Shown here one piece after another: positions 1 to 8,102 of a stretch of DNA of 64,000 nt. Origin of the DNA: Frigoribacterium sp. CG_9.8 (GTDB lineage: Bacteria; Actinomycetota; Actinomycetes; Actinomycetales; Microbacteriaceae). Under the pieces are notes generated by a model that did no database searches, was not told where the DNA came from, and saw only the letters and a list, made by a program, of their open reading frames with translations. The position numbers were made by a program, and so were the translations under genes. How positions within the stretch are numbered: position 1 is the stretch's first letter; each line of letters begins with the position of its first letter. Where the stretch lies: contig NZ_JADOVH010000001.1 in assembly GCF_015751965.1 (NCBI RefSeq), forward strand, positions 558,001 through 622,000, given 5' to 3'.

Positions 1-617
1 GCGGTGGTATCGAGGGAGCCAAACTCAGCGTCGCTCTCAGAGGCTGGATCGGATGCCTGCTCGGCGGATTGGGCCTCCACTGGCGCGGGTTCACCGGTCG
101 TATTCGATGGGTATTCGAGACTCAGTTCGATGAGCATCGGGCGATCACGCGTTGCAGTAAAACCAGCACAGTCGCTCATCACGGCGCCGTTTCGGTAGAC
201 CGCCCCGCTTCGATAGGTCGCGACCGTGAGGGTGCGGTTCGAGTGGGCGCCCTGATAGAGCTTCTGAGTCGCAGCAGAATCGGCGAGCCGGAGCTCCGCG
301 AGGGTGAACCCCTGTTTCGCTGCGATCTCCATCACCCGGTCGGGAAGAGTGACGGACCGGGGTACGGCAAAAACTGCCTTGTACCAGGGCGACGTGTTGT
401 CCGGACCGTAGCCTGGATCACCCTGGTCGCAGGCGAGCCTCGCGCCGGAAGCGCGCAGGTCATCCGCCATCGATCGAAAACCGGTCTCGGCGAGGTTTTC
501 GTGGAGCAGTCCGACCGAACGTGCTGCAACGAACGCAGTGCTCCCCAGCACCAGCAGCGTGACGACGCTGACGATGACGAGTTGGCTTCGACGGCGCAGT
601 GGCATGAGGGTCATCAT
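1..617 (-). CDS. Secreted or membrane-anchored hypothetical protein, 3' end outside window
   Basis: The reading frame enters from the left edge and is open for 205 codons, so the C-terminus is missing. An AGGAAG ribosome binding site lies about 6 nt before the ATG at 617. A basic N-terminus (PLRRRSQ) is followed by one hydrophobic segment at about residues 11-31, and the remainder is polar and presumably extracytoplasmic. Two cysteines (in LACDQ and SDCAG) could form a disulfide. The last visible stretch is rich in Ser, Glu, Ala and Pro and looks like a disordered tail. I do not recognise a family. It lies downstream of the S9 peptidase gene on the same strand, with a 63 nt gap. Confidence 0.65.
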   Translation of the reverse strand, partial: MMTLMPLRRRSQLVIVSVVTLLVLGSTAFVAARSVGLLHENLAETGFRSMADDLRASGARLACDQGDPGYGPDNTSPWYKAVFAVPRSVTLPDRVMEIAAKQGFTLAELRLADSAATQKLYQGAHSNRTLTVATYRSGAVYRNGAVMSDCAGFTATRDRPMLIELSLEYPSNTTGEPAPVEAQSAEQASDPASESDAEFGSLDTT

Positions 618-680
618 AGGATCTTCCTGAGGAAGAATCGTGATCACCGCGCCGCTGCCGACGCCGATATTCTGGGCGGG

Positions 681-2765
681 TCAGCCCAGCAGCTTCGGGC
701 GCACCCAGTGCGTGCCATTCACATGCTGGTCGAGGAAGGCGAAGACGGTCTCGTACCAGAGCACCGCATGCTGAGGCTTCAGCACCCAGTGATTCTCGTC
801 GGGGAACAGAAGAAACTTGTGCGGGGTCGAGCCATCGGTCGCGGCATGGTGCTCGGCGAGTTCGGACCAGAGCCGAAGGCTCTCGCCGACCGGTACCCGG
901 TAGTCGTTGTCGCCATGAATAACCAGCATCGGCGTCACGATGTCACGCACGCTGTGGTGCGGTGAACTGTCGGTCATGCCCTGTGGGGAGAAGATGCTCT
1001 GCCAGTACCAGGAGTTGTCCGTTGTGCCGTTGAACTGGTCGAGCGCCCACAGGCTGGCATGGCTGACAATCGCACGGAAACGGTCGGTGTGGCCGGCCAC
1101 CCAGTTCGCCATGTAGCCGCCGAACGAGCCCCCGAGGGCCGCGGTGCGGGTGGCGTCGATGTCGGCGCGAGCTTCCGTGGCATCCGTAATCGCCATCAGG
1201 TCGGTGAATGGCTTGGCTCCCCAGGCATCCCAGCCCCGGGCGATGAAGTCGAGGCCGTACCCGGTAGACAGGGCGGGGTCGGGCAGCAGAACCGCGTATC
1301 CGCGCGAGACGGCGAGAAGAGGATTCCAGCGCCAGCTCCACGCGTTCCAACTGTTGAGTGGGCCGCCGTGGATCCAGAGCAGGAGTGGGGCCGGATGCTG
1401 CGGCGATGCGCCATCCGGAAGCAGCAGCCATCCGCGCACCCGTGTGCCATCCTCGGCCACGGTCGTGACCTCGGTGATCGATCCCGGCACTTCGGGAGTC
1501 TTGGCTGGCGTCGCAAGCGGGGTGACGGCTCCCGATCGGGAGATGCGCACCGGATGCGGCGGCAACACCCAGGATGACCGAAGCGCCACGAGGTCCCCGC
1601 TTGCGAGGTCGACCGCGACTTCGCTGTAGCCGAAATCGTCCGTGGTGAGCTGGCTCGGGGCTCCGCCGTGCAGAGGAATGCGAAAGACCGGACCTCGCCC
1701 GTCGTGGTCGGCGGTCACGATGAGGGACTCGTCGTCGGCGTCAAAGATGAGGCTGGACGGCCAGCGATCCCAGCCCGCGGCGATGCGGCGCGCATTACTG
1801 CCGTCGATGTTGGCGACCCAGAGTTCCTGATCGGCGGGACCGTCCGGGGTGCTGAAATCAGCGCGCACGAAAGCGATCCGTGCACCATCCCGGCTCACCG
1901 CGGGTACTTCGAAGTCCACCCGTTCCTCATCGAAGAGGGTCGTTTTGGTACCGGTCTCGATATCGATCGACACGATGACGAAGCGACCGGACCGCTGCTC
2001 GGGCACCTGCAACGACGCGATCAGAGTGCGGCCATCCGGGGTGAGAGCCTGGCCAGCAGTATCGGCGGAACGGCCGGGCACCGGTGTGAGGTCCCGCGGT
2101 CGCGGCAGATTCGCCGCATAGGGCAGTGGCTCCGGTGGCGGCACCGGTGCGCCGGTGAGGGGGACTGTGTCCAGCAGGCCGGTCAGGTCGAGCGCGAGGA
2201 GGTGTGGCTCCGAGGGCCCGAGATCATGATCCCAGTAGCGCACGGGGTAGCTCTCATGAAGAATCGCCGTGATCTTCTTGGTCTTTCGTTCGAGGCGCGA
2301 GGCGGCATCCGTCTCGAGACTGTCGGTGGATGTGAGCAGGCCTGCGGCGATCACGACGGCGTCGGATCCGCTGGCGGTCGCGGCAATTTCGGAGACTCCT
2401 CCGGCGAGGCGGGTGACCGCGTGGGCCTCGCCCCCGGCGGCGGGCAGCATCCATACCTGCGAGGTCTCGGTGTCCTTCTCTGCGGTGGCGTCTGGGCGTG
2501 CGGAGACGAAGAGGATGTCACCAGAGCCGGTGAACGCGACACCGGATTCCCCCTTGGCCGACCGGGTCAGCCGCGTCGGCGAGCCTGAGCCATCTGCAGG
2601 AGCCGACCAGAGCGAACGCTCGTAGGACGTGCGATCGAGGGCGAGGGTCGCAACTGTGAGAACTACGGTGCGGCCATCCGGCGAGAGGGCGAGACCCTCC
2701 ACCCGGGGTAGCGCGATGTAGTCGTCGAGGGATGCGAACGGCAGAAGTTGAGTCTCAGTTGACAT
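681..2765 (-). CDS. S9 family prolyl oligopeptidase / acylaminoacyl-peptidase
   Basis: A serine peptidase of the prolyl oligopeptidase clan that cleaves short peptides. The first ~420 residues of the 694 resemble the beta-propeller that gates the active site (repeated SPDGRTV-type motifs). The C-terminal alpha/beta-hydrolase domain holds the triad: Ser near residue 547 in GGSFGGY, Asp near 621 in GDNDYRVP and His near 658 in PDENHW. No signal peptide is seen, so it is probably cytoplasmic. A TAGCGT box ends exactly 6 nt before the ATG, which predicts a leaderless mRNA. The gene is transcribed divergently from the small ACT-domain gene; only 75 bp separate the starts. Confidence 0.92.
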   Translation of the reverse strand: MSTETQLLPFASLDDYIALPRVEGLALSPDGRTVVLTVATLALDRTSYERSLWSAPADGSGSPTRLTRSAKGESGVAFTGSGDILFVSARPDATAEKDTETSQVWMLPAAGGEAHAVTRLAGGVSEIAATASGSDAVVIAAGLLTSTDSLETDAASRLERKTKKITAILHESYPVRYWDHDLGPSEPHLLALDLTGLLDTVPLTGAPVPPPEPLPYAANLPRPRDLTPVPGRSADTAGQALTPDGRTLIASLQVPEQRSGRFVIVSIDIETGTKTTLFDEERVDFEVPAVSRDGARIAFVRADFSTPDGPADQELWVANIDGSNARRIAAGWDRWPSSLIFDADDESLIVTADHDGRGPVFRIPLHGGAPSQLTTDDFGYSEVAVDLASGDLVALRSSWVLPPHPVRISRSGAVTPLATPAKTPEVPGSITEVTTVAEDGTRVRGWLLLPDGASPQHPAPLLLWIHGGPLNSWNAWSWRWNPLLAVSRGYAVLLPDPALSTGYGLDFIARGWDAWGAKPFTDLMAITDATEARADIDATRTAALGGSFGGYMANWVAGHTDRFRAIVSHASLWALDQFNGTTDNSWYWQSIFSPQGMTDSSPHHSVRDIVTPMLVIHGDNDYRVPVGESLRLWSELAEHHAATDGSTPHKFLLFPDENHWVLKPQHAVLWYETVFAFLDQHVNGTHWVRPKLLG

Positions 2766-2840
2766 CCCCCCACGCTAGTCGCCAGGGTCGGCGGCGCGTA
2801 TTCGACGCCGGTGAGGTGGCACCGTGCTTAGAGTTGGCCA

Positions 2841-3062
2841 ATGAACAGCGACCGACCAGTACTCACGGATCTCGAGGCGATGCTCGGTAGCCTCGAGCCG
2901 ACAGTTCGCGAGGGCGTAGTTGTTTACGCGACGGTAGCCGACGAACTCGTCGCGGGAATCAGCTGCAATGTGCTCGCGGGGGCGCATCACGACCACATCT
3001 TGGTGCCATTGGCGCGCACCGATGACGCGCTGCGTGTGCTTCATGAACTCGATAGGGCTTAA
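2841..3062 (+). CDS. Shortened ACT-domain protein (COG3602-like), possible internal deletion
   Basis: The 73 residues carry both ends of the COG3602-type ACT protein as I remember it: an N-terminal LEPTVREGVVVYATV-like segment and a C-terminal GISCNVLAGAHHDHILVP-like segment. Family members are usually about 125-135 residues, so roughly 50-60 central residues are missing and the two ends are joined in frame. It may be a decayed gene or a minimal variant; no stop or frameshift interrupts it. A TAGAGT box ends 6 nt before the ATG, so it still has a plausible leaderless promoter. Family ACT proteins are thought to bind amino acids; function here is unknown. Confidence 0.6.
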   Translation: MNSDRPVLTDLEAMLGSLEPTVREGVVVYATVADELVAGISCNVLAGAHHDHILVPLARTDDALRVLHELDRA

Positions 3063-3110
3063 CGGCCGATAGCCACCCGAGTGCTCGCGTCACGCCACTA
3101 AGGTTGTCTC

Positions 3111-3269
3111 ATGTATTCACTTTTGGGATTAGCGGTGTATCTTCTTGGCGCCGCTGCCCTCGCCTTTGCCCTGTTCTGGGTGGTGCGTCTTGGTGTGCGG
3201 TACGCCTTGCGCGACCATGACAGATGGCGCGAGAGCAGATCGCCCAATCCGCCATCTGAGCTCCACTAA
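3111..3269 (+). CDS. 52-residue single-pass membrane protein
   Basis: ATG to TAA gives 52 residues. Residues 2-24 form a hydrophobic Leu/Ala/Val segment, followed by a basic and polar tail (VRLGVRYALRDHDRWRES), as expected for a small inner-membrane protein with a cytoplasmic tail. A TAAGGT box ends 6 nt before the ATG, the same spacing as at other leaderless starts in this window. It follows the ACT-domain gene by 48 nt and converges with the BNR lipoprotein gene. No family recognised. Confidence 0.55.
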   Translation: MYSLLGLAVYLLGAAALAFALFWVVRLGVRYALRDHDRWRESRSPNPPSELH

Positions 3270-3305
3270 CGCCGTCCCACCAGCTGGGAAGCGGATGCCT
3301 GGCGA

Positions 3306-3351
3306 GCACCGCTGCGGTGCGCGCGTCAGCTGTGCGCCGTCAGCTGTGCGC
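3306..3351. repeat. Hairpin plus two tandem 14-bp repeats at a convergent gene junction
   Basis: GCACC-GCTGC-GGTGC forms a short hairpin at 3306-3320. It is followed by two adjacent identical copies of CGTCAGCTGTGCGC (3324-3337 and 3338-3351). The second copy overlaps the 3' end of the lipoprotein gene. It may be a weak bidirectional terminator that gained a tandem duplication. Confidence 0.5.
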
Positions 3352-4221
3352 TGAGAGCACGGTCCAGGTGGCGCCAACGTCATCAGTGACCGAGATGCCC
3401 CGGTCATCCGCCACGTAGAGGCGATTACCGTCGACAGTGAAGGCCTGGGGAGTGCCCGTTACCGTGCCACCCTTCGTCCAGGTTCCCTTCGCCCCGCGCG
3501 CCCAGACGTTGCCGCTGGTGTCGATGCCCGCGAGCGTGCCAGCCGGATCTGCTGCCACCAGGTACAGTGCGGGGGCGGTGGCGTCCACGGTGAACGTGGT
3601 GGCGTTGTCGGTGCTGACGACGAGACCCTTCTGCGTCGTGGCGTAGAGAGAATCGCCGACAGCGAGGATGTCGCGGGCGACAAGTGTGGCGCCGTCGCTC
3701 CAGGTGCGGCCGCCATCCATACTGCGCTGGATCTGTTGCTTGCTCGAGTCCATTCCGAACACTCGATCTGCAGCTCCATTGCCGGTCATCACCGTCAAGC
3801 CGTGGAAGTCGGTTTTGCCGGTCAGCGATACGTTGGTCCAGGTTGCACCTGCGTCCGTGCTGGTGATCAGGCCGAGGTTCGGGGTGCCGAATGTGTCGGG
3901 TGTCGTCGGGCCGGGGTGCCCGGAGGCATAGGCGGTATCACCGGCGATGCTTAACCCCATTGGATCGAAATCCAGGCCGCCGATCGGCCCGGTTGCGCTG
4001 GCCTTGCCTGCCGAGCTGACCGCGAGCCGGTAGAGCCCCTCGTGGGTGGCGACGAGCAGGCTGCCGTCGGCGTGATTCACGTCGAGCTCGTGAATGTGCT
4101 CGAACGCCACACCGGTCTTTTCCGGCGCTGGCGCGGCACTGTTCGGGGACGAGCATCCGGCGAGAGCGAGCACGGTGACGACAGCGGTGGCAAGGACCAC
4201 GGTGGTGTTGAGTTTCATCAT
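3340..4221 (-). CDS. Lipoprotein with BNR/sortilin-like beta-propeller repeats
   Basis: A 293-residue predicted lipoprotein. The signal sequence ends in a lipobox LALAGC, with the lipidated Cys at residue 23. The mature part has repeated short blocks such as DAGATWTNV, DGGRTWSDG and VGATWTVL, typical of BNR (Asp-box) beta-propellers of the kind annotated as F510_1955-like glycosyl hydrolases. True glycosidase activity is not established for that group, so a sensor or binding role is as likely. It starts 12 nt after the stop of the acyl-CoA synthetase gene on the same strand, suggesting co-transcription. Confidence 0.85.
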   Translation of the reverse strand: MMKLNTTVVLATAVVTVLALAGCSSPNSAAPAPEKTGVAFEHIHELDVNHADGSLLVATHEGLYRLAVSSAGKASATGPIGGLDFDPMGLSIAGDTAYASGHPGPTTPDTFGTPNLGLITSTDAGATWTNVSLTGKTDFHGLTVMTGNGAADRVFGMDSSKQQIQRSMDGGRTWSDGATLVARDILAVGDSLYATTQKGLVVSTDNATTFTVDATAPALYLVAADPAGTLAGIDTSGNVWARGAKGTWTKGGTVTGTPQAFTVDGNRLYVADDRGISVTDDVGATWTVLSAHS

Positions 4222-4233
4222 CTGTGCCCCATT

Positions 4234-5931
4234 TTACCGCCCGCGCAATTCGTCATCGCGCCACTCGATCGCGATCACGGTGCCGACAGCGACCTCTACT
4301 TCGCGAGCCCGAAGCTCTACCCGGCGGATCTTGCCGGAGATCGTCTTCGGCAGTTCCATGAACTCAATGCGACGGATGCGCTGGAACGGCGCGAGTTTTT
4401 GGCGCGCGTAAGCGAGGATCGAAAATGCGACCTCGGCCGTTGGCTCGAAGCCGGCAGCGAGCACGACGTAGGCCTTCGGCACGGCGAGGCGCACGGCATC
4501 CGGAGCTGGCACGATCGCGGCCTCAGCCACCGCCGGATGCTCGATGAGCACGCTCTCGAGTTCGAACGGGCTGATCTTGTAGTCGGAGGCCTTGAAGACG
4601 TCGTCGGTGCGGCCGATGTAGGTGATGTAGCCCTGTGAATCCCGGGCAGCAATGTCACCGGTGTGGAAGTAGCCGTCGTGCATTGTCGCGGCATTTCGCT
4701 CGGCATCGCCGACGTAACCGGTCATGAGGTTTACCGGATGCTGACCGAGGTCGACACAGATTTCACCCTCCTCGGCGAGTTGGCCAGAGATCGGGTCGAC
4801 GAGCACGATCGGGCTGCCGGGAAGTGGGCGGCCCATTGAGCCGTCTTTCACGGGGGAGCCCGGGGTATTGCCAACCACGGCCGTCATCTCGGTCTGGCCG
4901 TAGCCGTCGCGGATGGTGAGCCCCCAGTGCGAGCGCACCTGGCTGATCACCTCGGGGTTCAGCGGCTCTCCCGCCGAGATCGCCTCGCGCAGCAGCCCGC
5001 TACCCGCAGAGAGGTCGGACTGGATCAGCATCCGCCACACCGTCGGTGGCGCGCAGAAGGATGTGACCCGTTCATCCCGAATCTTCTGCAGCAGCGACGC
5101 AGCATCGAAGCGACCGTAGTTGAAGACGAATATGGTGGCCTCGGCGACCCAGGGCGCGAAAAAACAGCTCCAGGCGTGCTTGGCCCAGCCTGGGGAAGAA
5201 ATGGCGAGGTGGATGTCTCCGGCCTTGAGTCCCAGCCAATACATGGTGGAGAGGTGGCCGACCGGGTACGACACCTGGGTGTGTTCCACGAGCTTCGGCC
5301 GCGTGGTGGTGCCCGAGGTGAAGTAGAGCAGCAGCGGATCGTGCGACGAGGTCCCCGGATGCGTAAGCGGCGCTGCAGGCACGGCGAAGGCATCCGCGAA
5401 GTCGATCCAATCGCCCGCTCCGGCGCCCACTCGAATGCGGGTGAAGTCACCGGGTACGTCGTCGAATTTGTCGGTATCGGCGGATGCGGCGATTACGTGC
5501 CGCACGCCGCCGCGCTGCAGCCGATCGATGAGGTCTGCGGTGCCGAGCGCTGTCGTCGTTGGCAGAATTACCGCGCCGATCTTCATGATGGCGAGCATCG
5601 AATCCCAGAGTTCGACCTGATTGCCGAGCATCAGCATGACGGCGTCGCCACGTTTCACCCCGAGCGATTGCAGCCATCGCCCGACCCGGTCGGAGCGTGT
5701 TGCCATCTCGTCGAAGCTGAATCGGGCGGTCGAGCCGTTTTCCTCTGCGATCACCAGGGCTGGCGCGGTGTTGCCTCGAGCGACGGCGTCAAACCAGTCG
5801 ATGCCCCAGTTGAAGGACGCGCCGACATCGGGCCAGCGAAACTCGCCTACAGCCGCGTCGTGGTCATGCCGCAGGGCGACCAACCGATCGCGGGCAGCTC
5901 GAAAGTTGTCGGTTGCGGGAGTGTGCGACAT
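4234..5931 (-). CDS. AMP-forming acyl-CoA synthetase (acetyl/medium-chain family)
   Basis: Activates a carboxylic acid with ATP and CoA through an acyl-adenylate. The 565 residues contain the P-loop-like YFTSGTTTRPK near residue 205, the YGQTE motif near 345, the HTGDIA aspartate near 423, the hinge region GRTDDVFKASDYKISP, and the C-terminal catalytic lysine in TISGKIRR near 532. Length and motifs fit the acetyl-CoA synthetase / MACS group; the exact acid is not predictable. It lies 53 nt downstream of the YqhA-like gene on the same strand and may belong to a run terC-yqhA-acs-lipoprotein. Confidence 0.88.
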   Translation of the reverse strand: MSHTPATDNFRAARDRLVALRHDHDAAVGEFRWPDVGASFNWGIDWFDAVARGNTAPALVIAEENGSTARFSFDEMATRSDRVGRWLQSLGVKRGDAVMLMLGNQVELWDSMLAIMKIGAVILPTTTALGTADLIDRLQRGGVRHVIAASADTDKFDDVPGDFTRIRVGAGAGDWIDFADAFAVPAAPLTHPGTSSHDPLLLYFTSGTTTRPKLVEHTQVSYPVGHLSTMYWLGLKAGDIHLAISSPGWAKHAWSCFFAPWVAEATIFVFNYGRFDAASLLQKIRDERVTSFCAPPTVWRMLIQSDLSAGSGLLREAISAGEPLNPEVISQVRSHWGLTIRDGYGQTEMTAVVGNTPGSPVKDGSMGRPLPGSPIVLVDPISGQLAEEGEICVDLGQHPVNLMTGYVGDAERNAATMHDGYFHTGDIAARDSQGYITYIGRTDDVFKASDYKISPFELESVLIEHPAVAEAAIVPAPDAVRLAVPKAYVVLAAGFEPTAEVAFSILAYARQKLAPFQRIRRIEFMELPKTISGKIRRVELRAREVEVAVGTVIAIEWRDDELRGR

Positions 5932-5984
5932 CGGTGGCGCTCCTTGCGGTCAGGAGTTCGATCGTAACGCGGGCCACCGTGAGA

Positions 5985-6710
5985 CTAATTCGCGCGAATT
6001 TCCCGTGCCAGTTGTTCGTACTGCGCGGCCCGCAATTCCCTCTCCGCCGCGGTGCCGCCCTCCACCGGAAGTGTCATGACGTCGCCGCGCGGTGGCCCGG
6101 CGGCGATAGCTCCCGCATACGATGCGCTGGAAATTTTATCGATCCAGGCAAGCGCTACCGCCGACAGGATGAAGACGCTGTGGATGATGACCTGCCAGAA
6201 CACCCCCTCGGAGGTGTACACCTCATCGGTGACTTCATCGACGGCGGTGGTTGTGGCCCCGAGATCATTCACTCCGATGAAGGTCTTGAGCAGATGGATG
6301 GAGGAGATGCCGATGATCGCCATCGCGAGCTTCACCTTGAGCACATTCGCATTGACGTGCGAGAGCCACTCGGGCTGGTCGGGATGACCCTCGATCCGGA
6401 TGCGGGACACGAAGGTTTCGTAGCCACCGATAATCACCATGATGAGCAGGTTCGCGATCATCACCACGTCGATCAAGCCAAGCACACCGAGCATGATCTC
6501 GGCCTCTCGGATTTCGAGTGGGTGCGCCACCACCTTCTCCCCGAGGTGATAAAGCTCCACCATGAAGACGATGACGTAGATGAGCTGGGCCACGATGAGC
6601 CCGAGATAGAGCGGGGCCTGCAGCCAGCGGCTGAAGAAGATGACATAGCCGACGCCAGTGACGCCGGCGGGCTGGGGGCGATATTGGCGGGGCTGGGTGG
6701 GCGTCGTCAT
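5985..6710 (-). CDS. UPF0114 (YqhA) family membrane protein
   Basis: An integral membrane protein with several hydrophobic segments: around residues 25-55 (YLGLIVAQLIYVIVFMVEL), 70-95 (MLGVLGLIDVVMIANLLIMV), 125-150 and about 185-205. The segment GGYETFVSRIRIEGHPDQPEW is characteristic of the family. At 241 residues it is longer than the usual ~165, because of an N-terminal tail and a hydrophilic C-terminal extension. Function is unknown. It starts 49 nt downstream of the TerC gene on the same strand and so may respond to the same Mn2+ riboswitch transcript. Confidence 0.85.
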   Translation of the reverse strand: MTTPTQPRQYRPQPAGVTGVGYVIFFSRWLQAPLYLGLIVAQLIYVIVFMVELYHLGEKVVAHPLEIREAEIMLGVLGLIDVVMIANLLIMVIIGGYETFVSRIRIEGHPDQPEWLSHVNANVLKVKLAMAIIGISSIHLLKTFIGVNDLGATTTAVDEVTDEVYTSEGVFWQVIIHSVFILSAVALAWIDKISSASYAGAIAAGPPRGDVMTLPVEGGTAAERELRAAQYEQLAREIRAN

Positions 6711-6759
6711 GAAAACCGTTCTTCACAGAGAGAGGTCGGGCGAGGGCAGGGAGGGATGC

Positions 6760-7740
6760 TCAGGGAGCGGGGATCTTCGCGTCGCCCCGTGTCTTGCGCA
6801 GGCTGAGTACCGTGGCCACGGCGATCGTGAGGCCGATGAAGGTCAGCGAGAACCAGATCGGAATGTCGGGAGCCCACTTCACCGACTCTCCACCATTGAT
6901 GAATGGCAGCTCGTTTACCTTGAGCGCGTGCAGCACGAGCTTCACACCGATGAAGGCGAGGATGACTGCCAAACCCTGGGCGAGATAGACGAGGCGCTCA
7001 AGCAGCCCGCCGATGAGGAAGTAGAGCTGGCGAAGTCCCATCAGCGCGAAGGCGTTGGCGGTGAACACGATGTAGGCCTCGTTTGTGAGGCCGTAAATAG
7101 CGGGAATCGAGTCGACCGCAAAAATCAAGTCGACGAATCCGATGGCCACGATCGTGAGCAGCATCGGGGTGAAGAATCGCTTGCCGTCGATCTTCACCGA
7201 GAGGCGGTCGCCATGGTAGTCGTCTGTCAGCGGCAGAATCCGGCGAGCAAATTTTACCAAGCGCCCATTGGCCGGATCGCTCTCGTGCGAGCTGAACGCC
7301 TGGCGGTAGGCCAGAACGAGCAGGAGTGCACCGAAGATATAGAAGACCCAGGAGTAGTTCTCGATCAGCGCCGCTCCCACGGCGATGAACCCGCCGCGCA
7401 TGATCAGGGCGATGACAATGCCGATCATCAGCACCTTCTGCTGGTACTTCTTGGGCACCGCGAAACCAGTCATCACGAGGAGGAAGACAAAAAGATTGTC
7501 AATCGACAGTGCTTTCTCCGTGAGGTATCCGGCGAAGTATTCCCCGCCGAAACCCCAGCCGGACACGAGACCGATACCCACTCCGAAGAGCAGGGCGAGG
7601 CCGATATAGAACGCTGACCAGCGTGCGGACTCACCGATTGTCGGTTCGTGTGGTGTGCGCACGTGCGCAAAGAATTCGAACACGAAGAATGCGATCGTGA
7701 TCGCGATGGTGATGATCCAAATCAGGGGTGTGATGCCCAC
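6760..7740 (-). CDS. TerC family membrane protein, copy 1 (Alx-like, probable Mn2+ exporter)
   Basis: A 326-residue polytopic protein of the TerC/Alx family. The family motifs KALSIDNLFVF and FAVDSIPAIYG carry membrane acidic residues thought to bind metal; family members are linked to Mn2+ efflux and metallation of exported proteins. The GTG start is set by AAGGAGAG 6 nt upstream. That Shine-Dalgarno lies in the 3' arm of a perfect 8-bp hairpin whose 5' arm is also the 3' strand of the riboswitch P1 helix, so translation should be switched on by ligand. A paralogue is transcribed divergently. Confidence 0.93.
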   Translation of the reverse strand: MGITPLIWIITIAITIAFFVFEFFAHVRTPHEPTIGESARWSAFYIGLALLFGVGIGLVSGWGFGGEYFAGYLTEKALSIDNLFVFLLVMTGFAVPKKYQQKVLMIGIVIALIMRGGFIAVGAALIENYSWVFYIFGALLLVLAYRQAFSSHESDPANGRLVKFARRILPLTDDYHGDRLSVKIDGKRFFTPMLLTIVAIGFVDLIFAVDSIPAIYGLTNEAYIVFTANAFALMGLRQLYFLIGGLLERLVYLAQGLAVILAFIGVKLVLHALKVNELPFINGGESVKWAPDIPIWFSLTFIGLTIAVATVLSLRKTRGDAKIPAP

Positions 7741-7748
7741 AGGGCTCT

Positions 7749-7866
7749 CCTTGGTCGGTTACTGCACGGACCAAGGTCTCTTCCACCCAAAATATGGGCA
7801 AGCCGTCCGGAGCCCTGATGAGTGCTCGTAATGACGAATCGGCTTTGCGGGAATACTCCCCTTGTA
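7749..7866 (-). promoter_or_regulatory. yybP-ykoY (Mn2+) riboswitch for terC copy 1, with SD-sequestering platform
   Basis: Read on the minus strand, conserved elements occur in family order: GGGGAGUA, CAAAGCCG...CGUCA, CCGGACGGCUUG and GAAGAGACCUU. P1 is CAAGG (7860-7864) with CCUUG (7772-7776). The 3' P1 strand can instead pair as CCUUGGUC with GACCAAGG (7749-7756, 12-nt loop), which covers the AAGGAGAG ribosome binding site of terC. Bound ligand would hold P1 closed and free the site: a translational ON switch. The motif and pairings are visible; the ligand is known for the family and inferred here. Confidence 0.85.
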
Positions 7867-7942
7867 AATGCGAGCCTAGCCCATGAATCACCGGAGAGTG
7901 CTCGAAGCCGGGCCCACTCGCTGTGGCGTCTAAGATTGACTC

Positions 7943-8098
7943 CGCGAAGGGGAGTATTCCCAGGGACTAAAGAAGCCCGGCACCGCATCCGTCAAGACGG
8001 TCGCCACTGTTGCTGGCCCGGGTGCGGCGGTGCCATATCGATCGGCACGGAAGAGACTTTCGGGCTTTTGGCAACCCTCGCCGCCCTCCTCTGAAAGG
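7943..8098 (+). promoter_or_regulatory. yybP-ykoY (Mn2+) riboswitch for terC copy 2
   Basis: The plus strand carries the same signature: GGGGAGUAUUCCC at 7949-7961, GCACCGC...CGUCA, GGGUGCGGCGGUGC and GGAAGAGACUUUC. P1 is CGAAGG (7945-7950) with CUUUCG (8057-8062). CUUUC can alternatively pair with GAAAG at 8093-8097, the Shine-Dalgarno of the following gene, and GGGC with GCCC strengthens that hairpin. The architecture mirrors the riboswitch on the other strand, about 80 bp away. Confidence 0.82.
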
Positions 8099-8102
8099 CC
8101 TC

